Part shown: positions 38,371 through 48,365 of the stretch, piece by piece
Layout of the letters: each line of letters opens with the position of its first letter
Position numbering within the stretch: position 1 is the first letter of the stretch
NCBI GenBank assembly: GCA_964034945.1
Contig: OZ035963.1
Span: 60,919,182-60,983,181 of the forward strand
DNA length: 64,000 nucleotides
Source of the DNA: Chrysopilus asiliformis
Lineage: Eukaryota; Arthropoda; Insecta; Diptera; Rhagionidae
Reading direction: 5' to 3'
The notes under the pieces: model-generated
The model's database searches: none
The model's input: the letters and a program-made list of their open reading frames with translations, nothing else
Told to the model about the DNA's origin: nothing
Made by a program: the position numbers and the translations under genes

Positions 38371-40110
38371 TAAAAATGCATGTTTTTATATTAACACAAA
38401 TTTTATTCGTAATGCTGCCCCGAAATATTTTGTGGACGCTGTTCAAGAGGTTAAAAAAGAGGCCGCTAAGGTAAAAGGGATGATTTCTCCCCTAAAAAAA
38501 TATTTTCAAATTTCCGGGTTTCTTTTTTTAAAATTTGTGGTCGTCGAGGATTTAATTATGGTGGCCCACAATATTTTTTCGCGGAGGCGAGGACGAAGGT
38601 ACAATTTATAGTTTTCCCGGAATTGAAATTTACTACAGGTTTATTACAGGCCTTCTATGCAGTTTAAGGGGTTGAAAAAAAAATTCTTTATCCTTGTTAT
38701 TTTGTGACTGTACAAATGGAAAATTTCTTTAAATTTTCATAGAAGAGTCTTCATACAAGTATAACAAAAGTACATTTTTTTCCCCTTTGAGTGATTCCAG
38801 TTCAGTTTTAAAATTAAATAGGATTATTTGAAAAGGTTCTTCAATTAATAAGAATTTAATCCGTTTAATCCCACAGAAACGTTTTATTATAAAATAGAAT
38901 GTAGTTTAATTGGGAAATTTCAAAAGTTTCATAGAAACCTGAAAATAAATTACGAAATTAAGGGAATTTTCTTTTATACTACTTACGTCTACGATATGTG
39001 AACACACTGTGATTATATTCGTTTTTATTTTCCATCATTTTAATAAATTATTTAAATTTTGAATAAACTCCGTTCGAATAGCTAAAGGAAAATCGCTTAT
39101 GTGGACAAAATGTTTGCATATGTGATATGCTGGAATTTTCCACAAGCGTTTGTCGTGTGTTTGGTATTTATTTAAAGCATTTTGTTTGCCATCTCATATA
39201 ATGCAATGTGCATAAATCAAGAATGTCGACCCACATATATATGGGAGCCTCAGGCTGTAGTCCAGAAAATGCAATCTTCCGATCCACTTGGACATGTGAG
39301 TAAAGATTAAGTCATCCGACTTGTGTCTGGTCTTCATATAAAATACGGCAATTTGTTTGGATAGCAGCAGTCCGGTTCAATCTTCTGCACTGACATAATA
39401 TTACATATATAGAGAATAATTCTTTGGTCTATTTTTGGTCTGCAAAGTCTGCCGTCGGGTTCTTGGTTTTTGCCACCATCTTCTGTGTGTTTTCTTTTTG
39501 AGTACGTACGAGTATGTAAGAATATTTCCATCTAATCCGACTAACTATATATTCCTTAAATCAACGACTTTAAGTGCGCCTATTGTTGTTGCTGACCATA
39601 TAAGCGAATTCTGCAGGTTGTAGTATACCTAAGTAGATTATGTCCTGCGTTGCCTGCCAGAAAAGATGAATGCAAACAAGAAGTGATGATCTGTACGTCG
39701 AGAGTCGGGTCCAGGGTTCAAGCAATCTAAATTTGAAGGATACCGTAAGGCAAACCATCATTACGCATACATAAATGCTTTTGATGTTAGATAATACATA
39801 TTTACGGACTTTCCCGACTGTAGTATGCGCTCTTATCCTCCGCATATTTGACTACATTGTTCATATCAATTTGGGTCTTCCATTGCACAACAGAAGGGAT
39901 ACACTTTACAATTATGATAATTTTTAATGATTATATGTCACACACTGTGTGGTGACACAAATTTCAATATATCTTCATCATATGTTAAATTATTTAGGGG
40001 GAGGTTTTAAATAGTTGCAAGCCTTCTGTGGTGTGTTCTAGTTTCTTGTCTGAGGAAATTAGTTTAGCTACAAATAAAATATTTTAGTTGATATTTTATT
40101 GAGTTTGCTA
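38371..40110. other. Intergenic, no recognised features
   Basis: Short open frames at 39334-39845 occur on both strands and show no domain. No repeat boundary is recognised. Confidence 0.4.
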
Positions 40111-40382
40111 CACTCAGAAAAATGGAGGCTAACTCGACGACCTACACACGGCGTAATTGGCCTCGGGCAGGCGCGCGTTCGCCTGCATGAGGGAAAGTAA
40201 AACTGAGTTGACCTGTGGTCGGAGAAATTCTGAAATTAAGCCACCAGCAGGTGAAGTAGGGCATTGGGAGCTGCACGAGTTGACCTTAGATAGGTTAACT
40301 CTGACCGCTAGCTGGCTTACAGACACCTCTGTAAGGTCAGAGTTAACCTGACAAAAAGTTGACCTGGACATTTTTCTGAGTG
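40111..40382. mobile_element. MITE with CACTCAGAAAAATG ends and TA duplication
   Basis: The left end CACTCAGAAAAATG is inverted at the right end, CATTTTTCTGAGTG. TA flanks both sides (40109-40110 and 40383-40384). Near the right end GGTTAACTCTGACC is mirrored by GGTCAGAGTTAACC, a second inverted repeat. Superfamily not assigned. Confidence 0.75.
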
Positions 40383-41175
40383 TAGTAACAAAAGAAGATG
40401 AAAAGTTGATGCCGCGGTCACAAACTCAAGGAATTGGTAAGATCTTTGGGCGCAATGGTTACCGATTTGTTCAGATAACGAAATTCATTAGGTATTAATT
40501 TTAGTATATCAAGTTGAGTTTATGCTAGTAGTTATCTGCTTGTTAACTAGCAACTAGCGCAACACTAGCTGCTTTCTGACAAGGGGCTGTCCAAGAATTT
40601 TTTGCAAACTAACGGTTCTTGTATAATGGTTTTCTCGGCTACCAAAAGTACTAGAACTTTAGGACTTGGGGCGTTTAAAAGAGGTTGAGCCAAATTCTAA
40701 TTCCCCATCATTAGTTGAAAAAGTCAAATATGGCGTTTGATACAAGATAAGAAACAAGGGACGATATGGGGATCCTAGATTGGCGATGCTCGCTTTTAGA
40801 GCGACTAATCTCAATCTATAACCGAAAAAACCACTCACTTGGCAAATATTTTGTGGGAGAAAAGTTCAAAGATCAGCTGAATTTGGAACAACCACACTTC
40901 CTAAAATCGCCCAAAGAAAACGAAAATGGCGTGTGAGAAAAAATATGTCTTAAGCCATGGATAAACAATTTATGAAATCAGGGAAAGCTTCTTGATGGCA
41001 ACGGTTTTTAAGCCTGGACGCTAACAATTCTTGCTGCGCTCGAGTGTGAGTTCACAAATGCGTAATCTTTGGTAATTTTTTATCTCATACGCCATTTTAA
41101 AGATTTTAAGGCGTTATTGGGGAGTCCGATAGGCTTCGAATCCAAGTATTTCATATGTTTTCACTCTTACGATTT
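40383..41175. other. Intergenic, with one MITE fragment
   Basis: AGGGGCTGTCCAAGAATTTT near 40583 is a half end of the MITE family seen whole at 62818. Otherwise no features. Confidence 0.4.
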
Positions 41176-41554
41176 GGTTGCTATTTTTAAGTCACCAATT
41201 GCGACTTAGGTTACAATGTGACCCTGGTCGCAAAGTGGCAGTTGCATATCCATTTATGTGACAGTTGCCTTGTGACCGGTCGCAAAAAGACCGGTTTCAA
41301 CTTGGTTACTTTGTGACCGGTTTCGACTTGGTTACTTTGTGACCGGTTTCAACTTGGTTACTTTGTGACCGGTCACAAATTAGCCGTTGCAAATTGATTA
41401 CTTTGTAGTGATAGTCACAAAATAAAACTGTGGGAAAATTGTGACATTAACGTTATAATAACGTTACTGAGACCAATTTTTGACCCCGTTTATTGTGAAA
41501 CCCACGTTGTGTGATTGTCGCGTAACCGATATGTAACCATTTTAGGTTACTTGG
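41176..41554. mobile_element. MITE with GGTTAC/GTGACC repeats
   Basis: The right end (GTAACCGATATGTAACCATT then GGTTACTTGGGT) matches, inverted, the left end of the element at 53237. Inside, three exact or near-exact 26-bp units start at 41289, 41315 and 41341 (GACCGGTTTCAACTTGGTTA). The left boundary is approximate. Confidence 0.65.
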
Positions 41555-41677
41555 GTAAAATCCCCCACAAAAAGTTAAAAAAAAATAAAGGTCAGGGTTG
41601 GGGGTGTATTCTGAAAAGGCAAATAAAAATCTTTATCTCTACGAAAGAGGAAAAAAATTTCTACCATCGATTTTTAT

Positions 41678-42218
41678 ACCCGTATGGTGAAACCAAAGGG
41701 TATATTAGATTGGCCTTACCGTTTGTAACGCCAAGATCCCGTCATCACACAAATAAATGAATCACACCAGTGTGTTTGGAATGATAAAAAAAGTTGAATT
41801 TAGCATGTCCGTCCGTCCGTCTGTCCGTCTGTCCGTCCGTCCGTCTGTCCGTCCGTCCGTCTGTGGCGCGGATTGCGGGCGCACAGATTCGTTTCTCGTA
41901 AAATGCGAGGCCAAGTTCGTTTATGAGCTAAAATGGACCATTAGGAGGGGTACCCCCCATACGAACGAAAACGATTTTTGCGAATATCTCAAAAACGGTG
42001 CATCTTATCAAAAAAGTCCAAGCACAAAAGTTATTTAGGATATGATTCTACATAAAACTCCCATACATCAAAATCCGATTGGAATAAATTTAAAAAAAAT
42101 CTAATTAGAAAGTTTGACTTCAAACTGGAATTTTGGTATAACTGTTCGAATTTTGATACTAATATCACCATACGGGTTTTCAATAATTGCCAGATTGGCA
42201 ATTATAGCTTTTGTTACG
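41678..42218 (+). mobile_element. DINE-1-like Helentron (family B), best-preserved copy
   Basis: The 13-bp subterminal repeat ACCCGTATGGTGA (41678-41690) is perfectly inverted as TCACCATACGGGT (42165-42177). A 3' hairpin AATTGCCAGATTGGCAATT follows at 42185-42203, and the end is ATAGCTTTTGTTACGTT. Between them are AAAGGGTATATTAGATTGG, a (GTCC/GTCT)n run at about 41808-41862 and a non-coding body. Subterminal repeats, a GTCY microsatellite and a terminal hairpin are the layout of Drosophila DINE-1/INE-1. No helicase or Rep is encoded. Confidence 0.82.
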
Positions 42219-43344
42219 TTTTCTGATTAAAATATATTTCGGGAACTCAAAATATTCGAAATGGAGATATTTCTTCCGCTATTATTTGAGTACAATAATC
42301 GTCCATTGTTCAAAGAGGGATTAATAAGATAGAGCAAAAAATTTTCACCTTATTTCTTTCATAAATAAAGCATAATTCAAATGTTATACACGAGTGTTTG
42401 GACTACTTTTTAATGGTATCTTGCGAAAAAGCGCATCCATCTTAAAGATGAACTGCACAAAAAGATGGTTAAACATTCACGTTATGCAGGGCAATAATGC
42501 GATATACTTGAGGATGCCTTGGATCTCATTCTTATTTCAAAAAATACACCGGCAGAAGAGGTTGAAGGAGAAGTCTATGAAATTGCCACATAAAATATAT
42601 TCTTTTAAACTCCTGAAGATGAAACCGACGGACTTACACAACATATTCTGTACGAATACAGACATACAATTTCGCACAACATTCCGCAAATTTTACATCG
42701 GTTGGTCCTTGTAGAGATATGGCGTGGCGGTGGGAAGCGCATTTATGCTGAGAAGTTTTTCTGAGCCTTTGAACGAGGAGGTAGAAAAGGGGGAAAACAT
42801 GAATAGAATGAAATGTTGGATATTGTTTCATTCTTGCCTCAAACATAAATTAACGTACCATAAACGTAAAATGCATGCATTCATGTTTCATACTTTATGA
42901 ACATATCTTATATGTGGAGTGGATTGCATTTTTTACCTTGTAGCGTTTTTCACTTCCTGCACCACTGCATACCTACTAAAAGAAAATCGGCGAGTGTACA
43001 TTAGAGACTATGCCGGAAGTTTTTCTCCATTGTTATAATGTTGCTACTGCCGTGGCCCTATTGGCTGGGTTATTATATATAAAAAAAAAGAGTTCTGACT
43101 ATATTTCTGCATCTGAAAGTCTACGTGTGGTGTATATCCGTCAAATCGGGTGCTTGTGGTGTCGAAAGACGACACGGTTCCGGTTTTTATGATGCTCGAA
43201 AAGAAATTAAAAAAACAAACAAAGAAAAAGACATTTCCTGAGCACGGCGTCCCTTTCTCAGTAAATTTCCCAGCAAAATTTTACTGGGATTTTACTGAGG
43301 AAAATAGTAATATTTTTTTTTACTGTTTTTCCCGTAAAATATAC
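42219..43344. other. Intergenic, possible decayed coding fragment
   Basis: In the frame around 42418-42595 the conceptual product KKRIHLKDELHKKMVKHSRY, one stop, then DALDLILISKNTPAEEVEGE looks protein-like. I do not recognise it. No other feature is supported. Confidence 0.3.
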
Positions 43345-43424
43345 TGAACGACGGTGGACCGATTGGATTTTGATGTATGGATGAGTTATGTAGAATCCAA
43401 TTCTAAACATATTTCAACTTTATA

Positions 43425-44345
43425 CAGGGTGCGCCATCTATTCCTCCGGTATGAGAATGTTGAATAACTTTTGAAAGAAACAATAGATTGCAAAAAATGG
43501 TGTTTTTTTATTTAGTTCAATCCTTTACAATTTATGTGGACTACTTTTTGAAAACAACATCGATCAAATGACCACCTTTATTGGCCACCGCAAACTGTGC
43601 TCTTTTTCGGGCATTTTCCATCACTTCTTCGAGCATCTCCGTCGGTATGGCAGCTATTTCGGCACGAATATTGGTCTTGAGCTCGTCAATGGTCTTCGGG
43701 TTGCTGGCGTAAACTTTACTCTTCAAATAACCCCACAAAAAGAAGTCTGGGGGGGTTAAATCAGGGGATCTTGGTGGCCAGTCAATATCGCCTCTTTTCG
43801 ATATCACACGTCTAGGGAATTTTTGTTGCAAAAACCGTATTGTTTGGTCCGCTGTGTGGCATGGCGCCCCGTCTTGCTGAAACCAGAAGTCAGTCAGACC
43901 TTTTTCACGCATTTTCGGACATACAAAATGTGCCAACATCCACCGATATCGATTACCATTAACTGTTTCACCTTCATTGAAGAAAAATGGCCCAATGATG
44001 GTTTTTGCGCACACGCCGGCCCAAACAGTCACTTTTCGATCATGCAATGGTATTTCATGAATCTCGTGAGGATTTTCTGTCGCCCAAATGTGGCAATTTT
44101 GTTTATTAACACCGCCAGAGAGAGTGAAATGTGCCTCGTCGGTCATTAAAACTTGCATCCAAAAGTCCGGCATGGTTTCCAACATACATCGTCACTATTT
44201 CGGCGCGTTCTTTCGGTGTGAAGCGGTTCATGGTTAAAATTGTACTGGTTTGACGTTTCCAAAACGTGTCTAGGAAAGCAAATCGGTTGACAAATGGCGA
44301 AGTTATTGAATGTTTACATACCGGAGGAATAGATGGCGCACCCTG
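43425..44345 (-). mobile_element. Internally deleted DD41D mariner inside a family B Helentron
   Basis: TA flanks both sides (43423-43424 and 44346-44347). The terminal inverted repeats start CAGGGTGCGCCATCTATTCC and match over about 28 bp, to TCCGGTATG. The element is 921 bp. Confidence 0.9.
43541..44231 (-). pseudogene. DD41D mariner transposase with internal deletion and frame shift
   Basis: The N-terminus MNRFTPKERAEIVTMY starts at 44231. A deletion near 44180-44190 then fuses it, out of frame, to the catalytic core. The core keeps TDEAHF, QQDGAPCHTA and PPDFFLWG, with 41 residues between the second and third aspartates. The C-terminus NKGGHLIDVVFKK is complete. It belongs to the same group as the copy at 32570 but is clearly a different lineage, since the terminal repeats differ. 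Confidence 0.9.
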
Positions 44346-44835
44346 TACATTTTTCAATATGGCTCACCGTTTTCGAGAAAATTGCAAAAAAAGCAGTTTT
44401 GTTTAAGGGGGGTCTAATTTTATCCGTTCAAGAACTAAGCCTAGCCATTTGCCGTTTGCGAGAAACGTAACTATACAAAATTTCAAGTCTCTAGCTCAAC
44501 TCTTCCAAAAGTTATGGGGTTCACGGACATACAGACGGACAGACGGACAGACAGACGGACATACAGAAATCAAAATCTTTTGTCATCCCTAACAGCCGGG
44601 TGTAGTTCATTTTTGTGTCCGATGATTGGTTCGATGCGTTACAAACGGTATAGTAAATCTAATATATTTAACCATATTTAACCATAAAACAGTAAATTTT
44701 ACTATTAAGTTTTTTACCATAAATATGGGATTGGAGTATGATATTTTGGGGGGATGTCTCCCGTATTTTCGCATAACGCTGTTCCATACAACGCTATATT
44801 TTTATTGGGTTTTTTTTGAAGTCATGCGTCGTTGA

Positions 44836-45406
44836 CAGAGCTGGGCATACTTCAGTACATTTGATACTGCAGTACACGAGCACTTGTACTGGGCTTGCCA
44901 CCAGTATCAATACCTTGTATTGGTACTGCACGATCAGTACCAGTACTTGAAGTACTTGTAATCGATGCACGGATCCAGTCCCAGTACAAAAAGTACTGGT
45001 ACTGGTTTTTTACAATATTTGTATTTTTGTACTGATTTTTTGCAATACCAGTACTTTTTGTACTGGTATTGGTTTTTGCAGTACCAGTACTTTTTGTACT
45101 GGTTTTGAGTTTTGCGGTACCAGTACTTTTTATACTTTTTCAAGTACTTTTGCAAAAGTACTGGAATTTTTTCAAGTATTTTTCGCGAAAGTACTGATAT
45201 TTTTCAAGTACATAGCACTGGTACTGGAGTTTCAGTACCAGTACCGATGTTGGTATTTTTGTACTGCTCAGTCAGAGCAATACCAGTACAAAATTTACTG
45301 GTACTGAAATCTCAGTACCAATACTTTTTGTACTGATACTGAAATGCGGTTAAAAGTATCATTACCATATACTGGTACTGATACTTGAGTATTTTGCCCA
45401 GCTCTG
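44836..45406. mobile_element. hAT-type MITE filled with GTACTGG words
   Basis: The 12-bp end CAGAGCTGGGCA is inverted exactly at the right end TGCCCAGCTCTG. The 8-bp target duplication GTCGTTGA lies at 44828-44835 and 45407-45414. The entire 571 bp interior is made of GTACTGG/CCAGTAC words in both orientations separated by T-rich spacers. Tyr/Lys-rich conceptual frames across it are artefacts. Confidence 0.92.
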
Positions 45407-45745
45407 GTCGTTGAAGCCAAGGCTGCACCCGATTCTGAACTCCATACTTTCTGGGTTCCAAGCCATAAATATACTAAAAAAAATTGTCCGCTGAACCACA
45501 ATCACAAGCAAATATCACCGCAAATTTCAATAAAAAGGTGAAACTTGTCTAAACCGGTCCCTGGATAAGCCGAAAACCTACCTAAAATGAACATTTTTCA
45601 TAATCCCTTAAGTTTTTTTTTCTAGTCCATGAACCAGAATAAGTTTGGGAACCAGTCTAAGCTGGACAAAATTTTTCGCGTAGCGTGACTCTGGTTTATA
45701 CAGGTTTCACTGTAATCTTTCAACACACTCCGCAATTATTAGGTA

Positions 45746-46062
45746 CTAGCTTGCATACCCGTCGTTTCCGGATTAAGTTTTTTAAATTTTTTTTATGGTC
45801 TATGTTGGAGCTAAACTTCAGGCCAATCGGCTCGGTAGTTTCCCCGCAAAAGGGTAACATAGCGCAAAAACTAAGTTTCGAAATCACTTTACCCCCTCCC
45901 CTTACTCCTCCCACCCCTCACGCTACTTTTCCGTATACCTATGTTGGAACCAGAACTACCACAGACACTCATGCCAAATTTCAAGCCAATCGGTTCAGCC
46001 GTTTTTGCGTGAAAAAGGAACAGACAGACAGACACCAACTCATTTTTTATGATGAAGTATGA
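45746..46062 (-). mobile_element. Non-autonomous Helitron, family A
   Basis: On the minus strand it starts TCATACTTCATCATAAAAAA, preceded by A, and ends GGGTATGCAAGCTAG, followed by T. It has a short (GTCT)n block near the 5' end. It matches the copy at 60109 over most of its length. Confidence 0.78.
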
Positions 46063-46193
46063 TTAAAATGAGTGTTTTTACAGGGTGATTCACAACTACT
46101 GTCAGTAAATAAAAAAGCTGTAAAAAATAAAATAATGTACGGATTTCAAAGAGTAATATATTTTTTGTTTAAAGACATAAAAAAATTTAATAA

Positions 46194-46378
46194 TTAACTG
46201 CGCAGCTCAAATCTCTCTCCTTTCTCCTTAATGGTGGGATGTAAACGTTTGAAAAATGTATTGCAGCTGGCACGCACTATTTTCTGTGGCATTTCATCCC
46301 ATATATTTACTAATGCTTCTTGCCGTTTTCTTTGGTGTACCTGTGCGAAGAGTTTTCCATATACCTGTCTCGCTAAAT
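46194..46378 (-). pseudogene. C-terminal remnant of a Tc1/mariner-type transposase
   Basis: The minus-strand product ends with VNIWDEMPQKIVRASCNTFF, KRLHPTIKEKGERF and a stop, the usual C-terminal look of Tc1-like transposases. No catalytic residues remain. Where the frame reaches about 46379 the Helitron piece begins. Confidence 0.6.
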
Positions 46379-46379
46379 C

Positions 46380-46690
46380 GTGTCCCAACCATCGTGTAGG
46401 CGCTCACTAAAGCGGGGTTTTCCGTAATTTTACCCCTAAGGGGGTAAAGGGGGTTCGGGTGTTTTTAAACCGTGATTTTCGCCATGAATCCTGCTCAATA
46501 GGAGGCTGAAAAGTTTCACTCAGGGGTTTTTGGGACCGCTGATCACGAATCTGGTGTTAGATTAATTCGCAAAGGAGAGCCCTGCAAGGATAAGATTTTT
46601 CTCAAAAGTTTTTAAGTTGTTTCCGGTTTTCTTCGTATTCTAAAACTTATGCAAAAAACTTAACCCGGCAACGACGGGTATGCAAGCTAG
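46380..46690 (+). mobile_element. 5'-truncated Helitron variant inside the Tc1/mariner relic
   Basis: Begins TGTCCCAACCATCGTGTAGG, which matches the inside of the 36497 variant. It carries CCCTAAGGGGGTAAAGGGGG and GACCGCTGATCACGAATCTG and ends GGGTATGCAAGCTAG followed by T. Confidence 0.72.
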
Positions 46691-46971
46691 TAACTTATAA
46701 AGCAAAAAAAAACAATAAAATTATTCTATAGAAATGCCAGAAGTGCATAACATTCACTGAGAGTAGTTATGACGCACCCTGTAATATTGGATTTCTCCCA
46801 GGCTTGACAAAATTTGAAAATACCTAATTATCTAAAGTGCCTAAAATTGTTTTCTGCGAAGAACTAATCGTGGCCTTGATTTGGTAGTGCTAACACTTGG
46901 GAATTGTAATATTTTCTTTTTGCTTTTTAAATTATGAAGTGTGAAGACGAAAAAGCACATCAAAATATTAA

Positions 46972-47507
46972 CCCTTTGTTGCATAGTGTTGTTGTACAAC
47001 AACACCTTTTCTAATTCAGTTTTTTAATATTATAACATATATTTCATGCACTTATATTGACTAAATTCATTGCGTAAGTATCCTAGGACATCAATTGTTA
47101 TGAAAAAAAAGTAATGTGCGCTTTTTTTTATAATTACTGCATTTTATAAATAAATAAAAAGCAAAAAAGTAGCTATTTTACAGATTAAATGTAACTGTGG
47201 CAAATTTATTACAGTTAAAAAATCGGTAATTAGCTTTATAAAGGTTTTTGGGGTCGCTAATTACGAATCTGAAGTCAAAAATTCAAAATTCAAAATGGCG
47301 GATCCAATATGGCGGTCAAAAAAGATAAAATTACGTACTAATTTTCAGCGTAATCTAATGAATTTTATCTTTTTTGACCGCCATATTGGATCCGCCATTT
47401 TGAATTTTGAAGTTTTGACTTCAGATTCGTAATCAGCGACCCCAAAAACTCTCGGATACCAAAAACCGTGTAAATTAATTCCATAGAAAAATGTATGCAT
47501 GAAAGGG
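46972..47507. mobile_element. piggyBac-like MITE (TTAA duplication) with an internal palindrome
   Basis: TTAA at 46968-46971 and 47508-47511. The ends are CCCTTTGTTGCATAG and, in complement, CCCTTTCATGCATAC. Arms 47244-47331 and 47364-47449 form a long inverted repeat containing ATGGCGGATCCAATATGGCG. Its outer edge carries the AATCAGCGACCCCAAAAAC phrase shared with other repeats. It ends 110 bp before the orphan gene. Confidence 0.65.
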
Positions 47508-47621
47508 TTAATCAATTGTTAAAACCTTTATTATGACTTGTTAGTCTGAATATTGCACCAGTTCGATATTTGTAACTTTGCCGACCATACTATAAGTTTT
47601 TAATTTATTTGAAATTCCAAA

Positions 47622-48365
47622 ATGTTGCTGAAATCTCAGATTGTTTTATTTTTTATGTTCTATCCAGTGATGATAGTTTCCAATAAGACAGAATTATGTA
47701 TTGTTCCGCCTCACAGCTTTATGGTTTATCAAAATCTAAGTGGAAATTCGCAGTTGTCTATACAAATAGAAGTAAACGAATTGGCTCATAAATTTTTTAA
47801 AAGCAGCCCCTCGGTCATCAAATCTGCTAAAAAAATATATGTAAAGTGTATACTGGCATTTCTTGACATCAATAGCCCTCCAATTCAAACAAAATGCTTT
47901 TTAATACATAATGAATGTCAGTCAAGAGTTTTTACTTCCTTTGAAATTCCTGACAAATCATTAAATAAAGTTTGGACTCCACCAACCGAAAAAGGAATGA
48001 CTAGATATAAAATTAATATCGAGCCATGCATTGAAATTCGATTTGTCTGCGAATTAAAACCAGGATCAAAGCATCTATCGATTTACGTTGATTCCGATGA
48101 AGGTTCAGGCAAAGGATGCGATCGTAAGACATCGACGACAACAAAAAAGTTCATTTTTGATAACTTCAACAATAAGTCATGCTTGGACATTTGTGACAAC
48201 AGAAATCAAACAATTTGCGGGTTTAATTGGAGAAAACCAATTTTGCTGCCACCCTTTAATTGGATACCATACTACATCGCATTCTTTGGATTTGGATTTA
48301 TATTGATTAATATTTTAATGTGTATAAGAACAACACAAAAAATCGGTTTTATTTTTATAGAATAG
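47622..48365 (+). CDS. Orphan single-exon secreted or type I membrane protein, 247 residues
   Basis: This is the longest frame outside the two multi-exon genes, in very AT-rich DNA where such length is unlikely by chance. Residues 1-20 (MLLKSQIVLFFMFYPVMIVS) look like a signal peptide. The ectodomain has ten cysteines (26, 76, 92, 99, 136, 143, 166, 187, 191, 199), enough for five disulfides, and four N-glycosylation sequons (Asn21, 38, 184, 195). Residues 214-235 form a hydrophobic membrane segment after NWIPYY, followed by a short basic tail. I do not recognise the family and assign no function. It could also be one exon of a larger gene or a recent retrocopy. ATG context is CAAAATG; a TATAAG lies 31 bases upstream. 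Confidence 0.68.
   Translation: MLLKSQIVLFFMFYPVMIVSNKTELCIVPPHSFMVYQNLSGNSQLSIQIEVNELAHKFFKSSPSVIKSAKKIYVKCILAFLDINSPPIQTKCFLIHNECQSRVFTSFEIPDKSLNKVWTPPTEKGMTRYKINIEPCIEIRFVCELKPGSKHLSIYVDSDEGSGKGCDRKTSTTTKKFIFDNFNNKSCLDICDNRNQTICGFNWRKPILLPPFNWIPYYIAFFGFGFILINILMCIRTTQKIGFIFIE

Larger units (their letters stand above)
43345..44668 (-). mobile_element. Family B-related Helentron split by a mariner
   Basis: CCGATTGGATTTTGATGTAT lies left of the mariner (about 43359-43378). To its right come CACCGTTTTCGAGAAAATTG, a GACGGACA microsatellite at about 44530-44570 and TTACAAACGGTATAGTAAAT. All are family B phrases in the minus orientation. The mariner occupies 43425-44345. Confidence 0.65.
46081..46781 (-). 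mobile_element. Tc1/mariner relic with TA duplication, holding a Helitron piece
   Basis: The ends are CAGGGTGATTCACAACTACT on the left and, in complement, CAGGGTGCGTCATAACTACT on the right, both continuing into CTCAGTGAA/GTCAGTAAA. TA flanks both sides (46079-46080 and 46782-46783). Confidence 0.78.

Noticed and set aside
39600..39740. Possible tRNA-like promoter boxes (GGGTTCAAGCAATC)
   Set aside because: The B-box-like word is imperfect and no A box lies at the right distance; no cloverleaf could be drawn.
40129..40371. 80-codon minus and 64-codon plus frames in the same place
   Set aside because: Inside the CACTCAGAAAAATG MITE; internal inverted repeats keep both strands open.
44934..45336. 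Tyr/Lys-rich frames of 73-74 codons
   Set aside because: Made by GTACTGG words of the hAT MITE; both strands read similarly.
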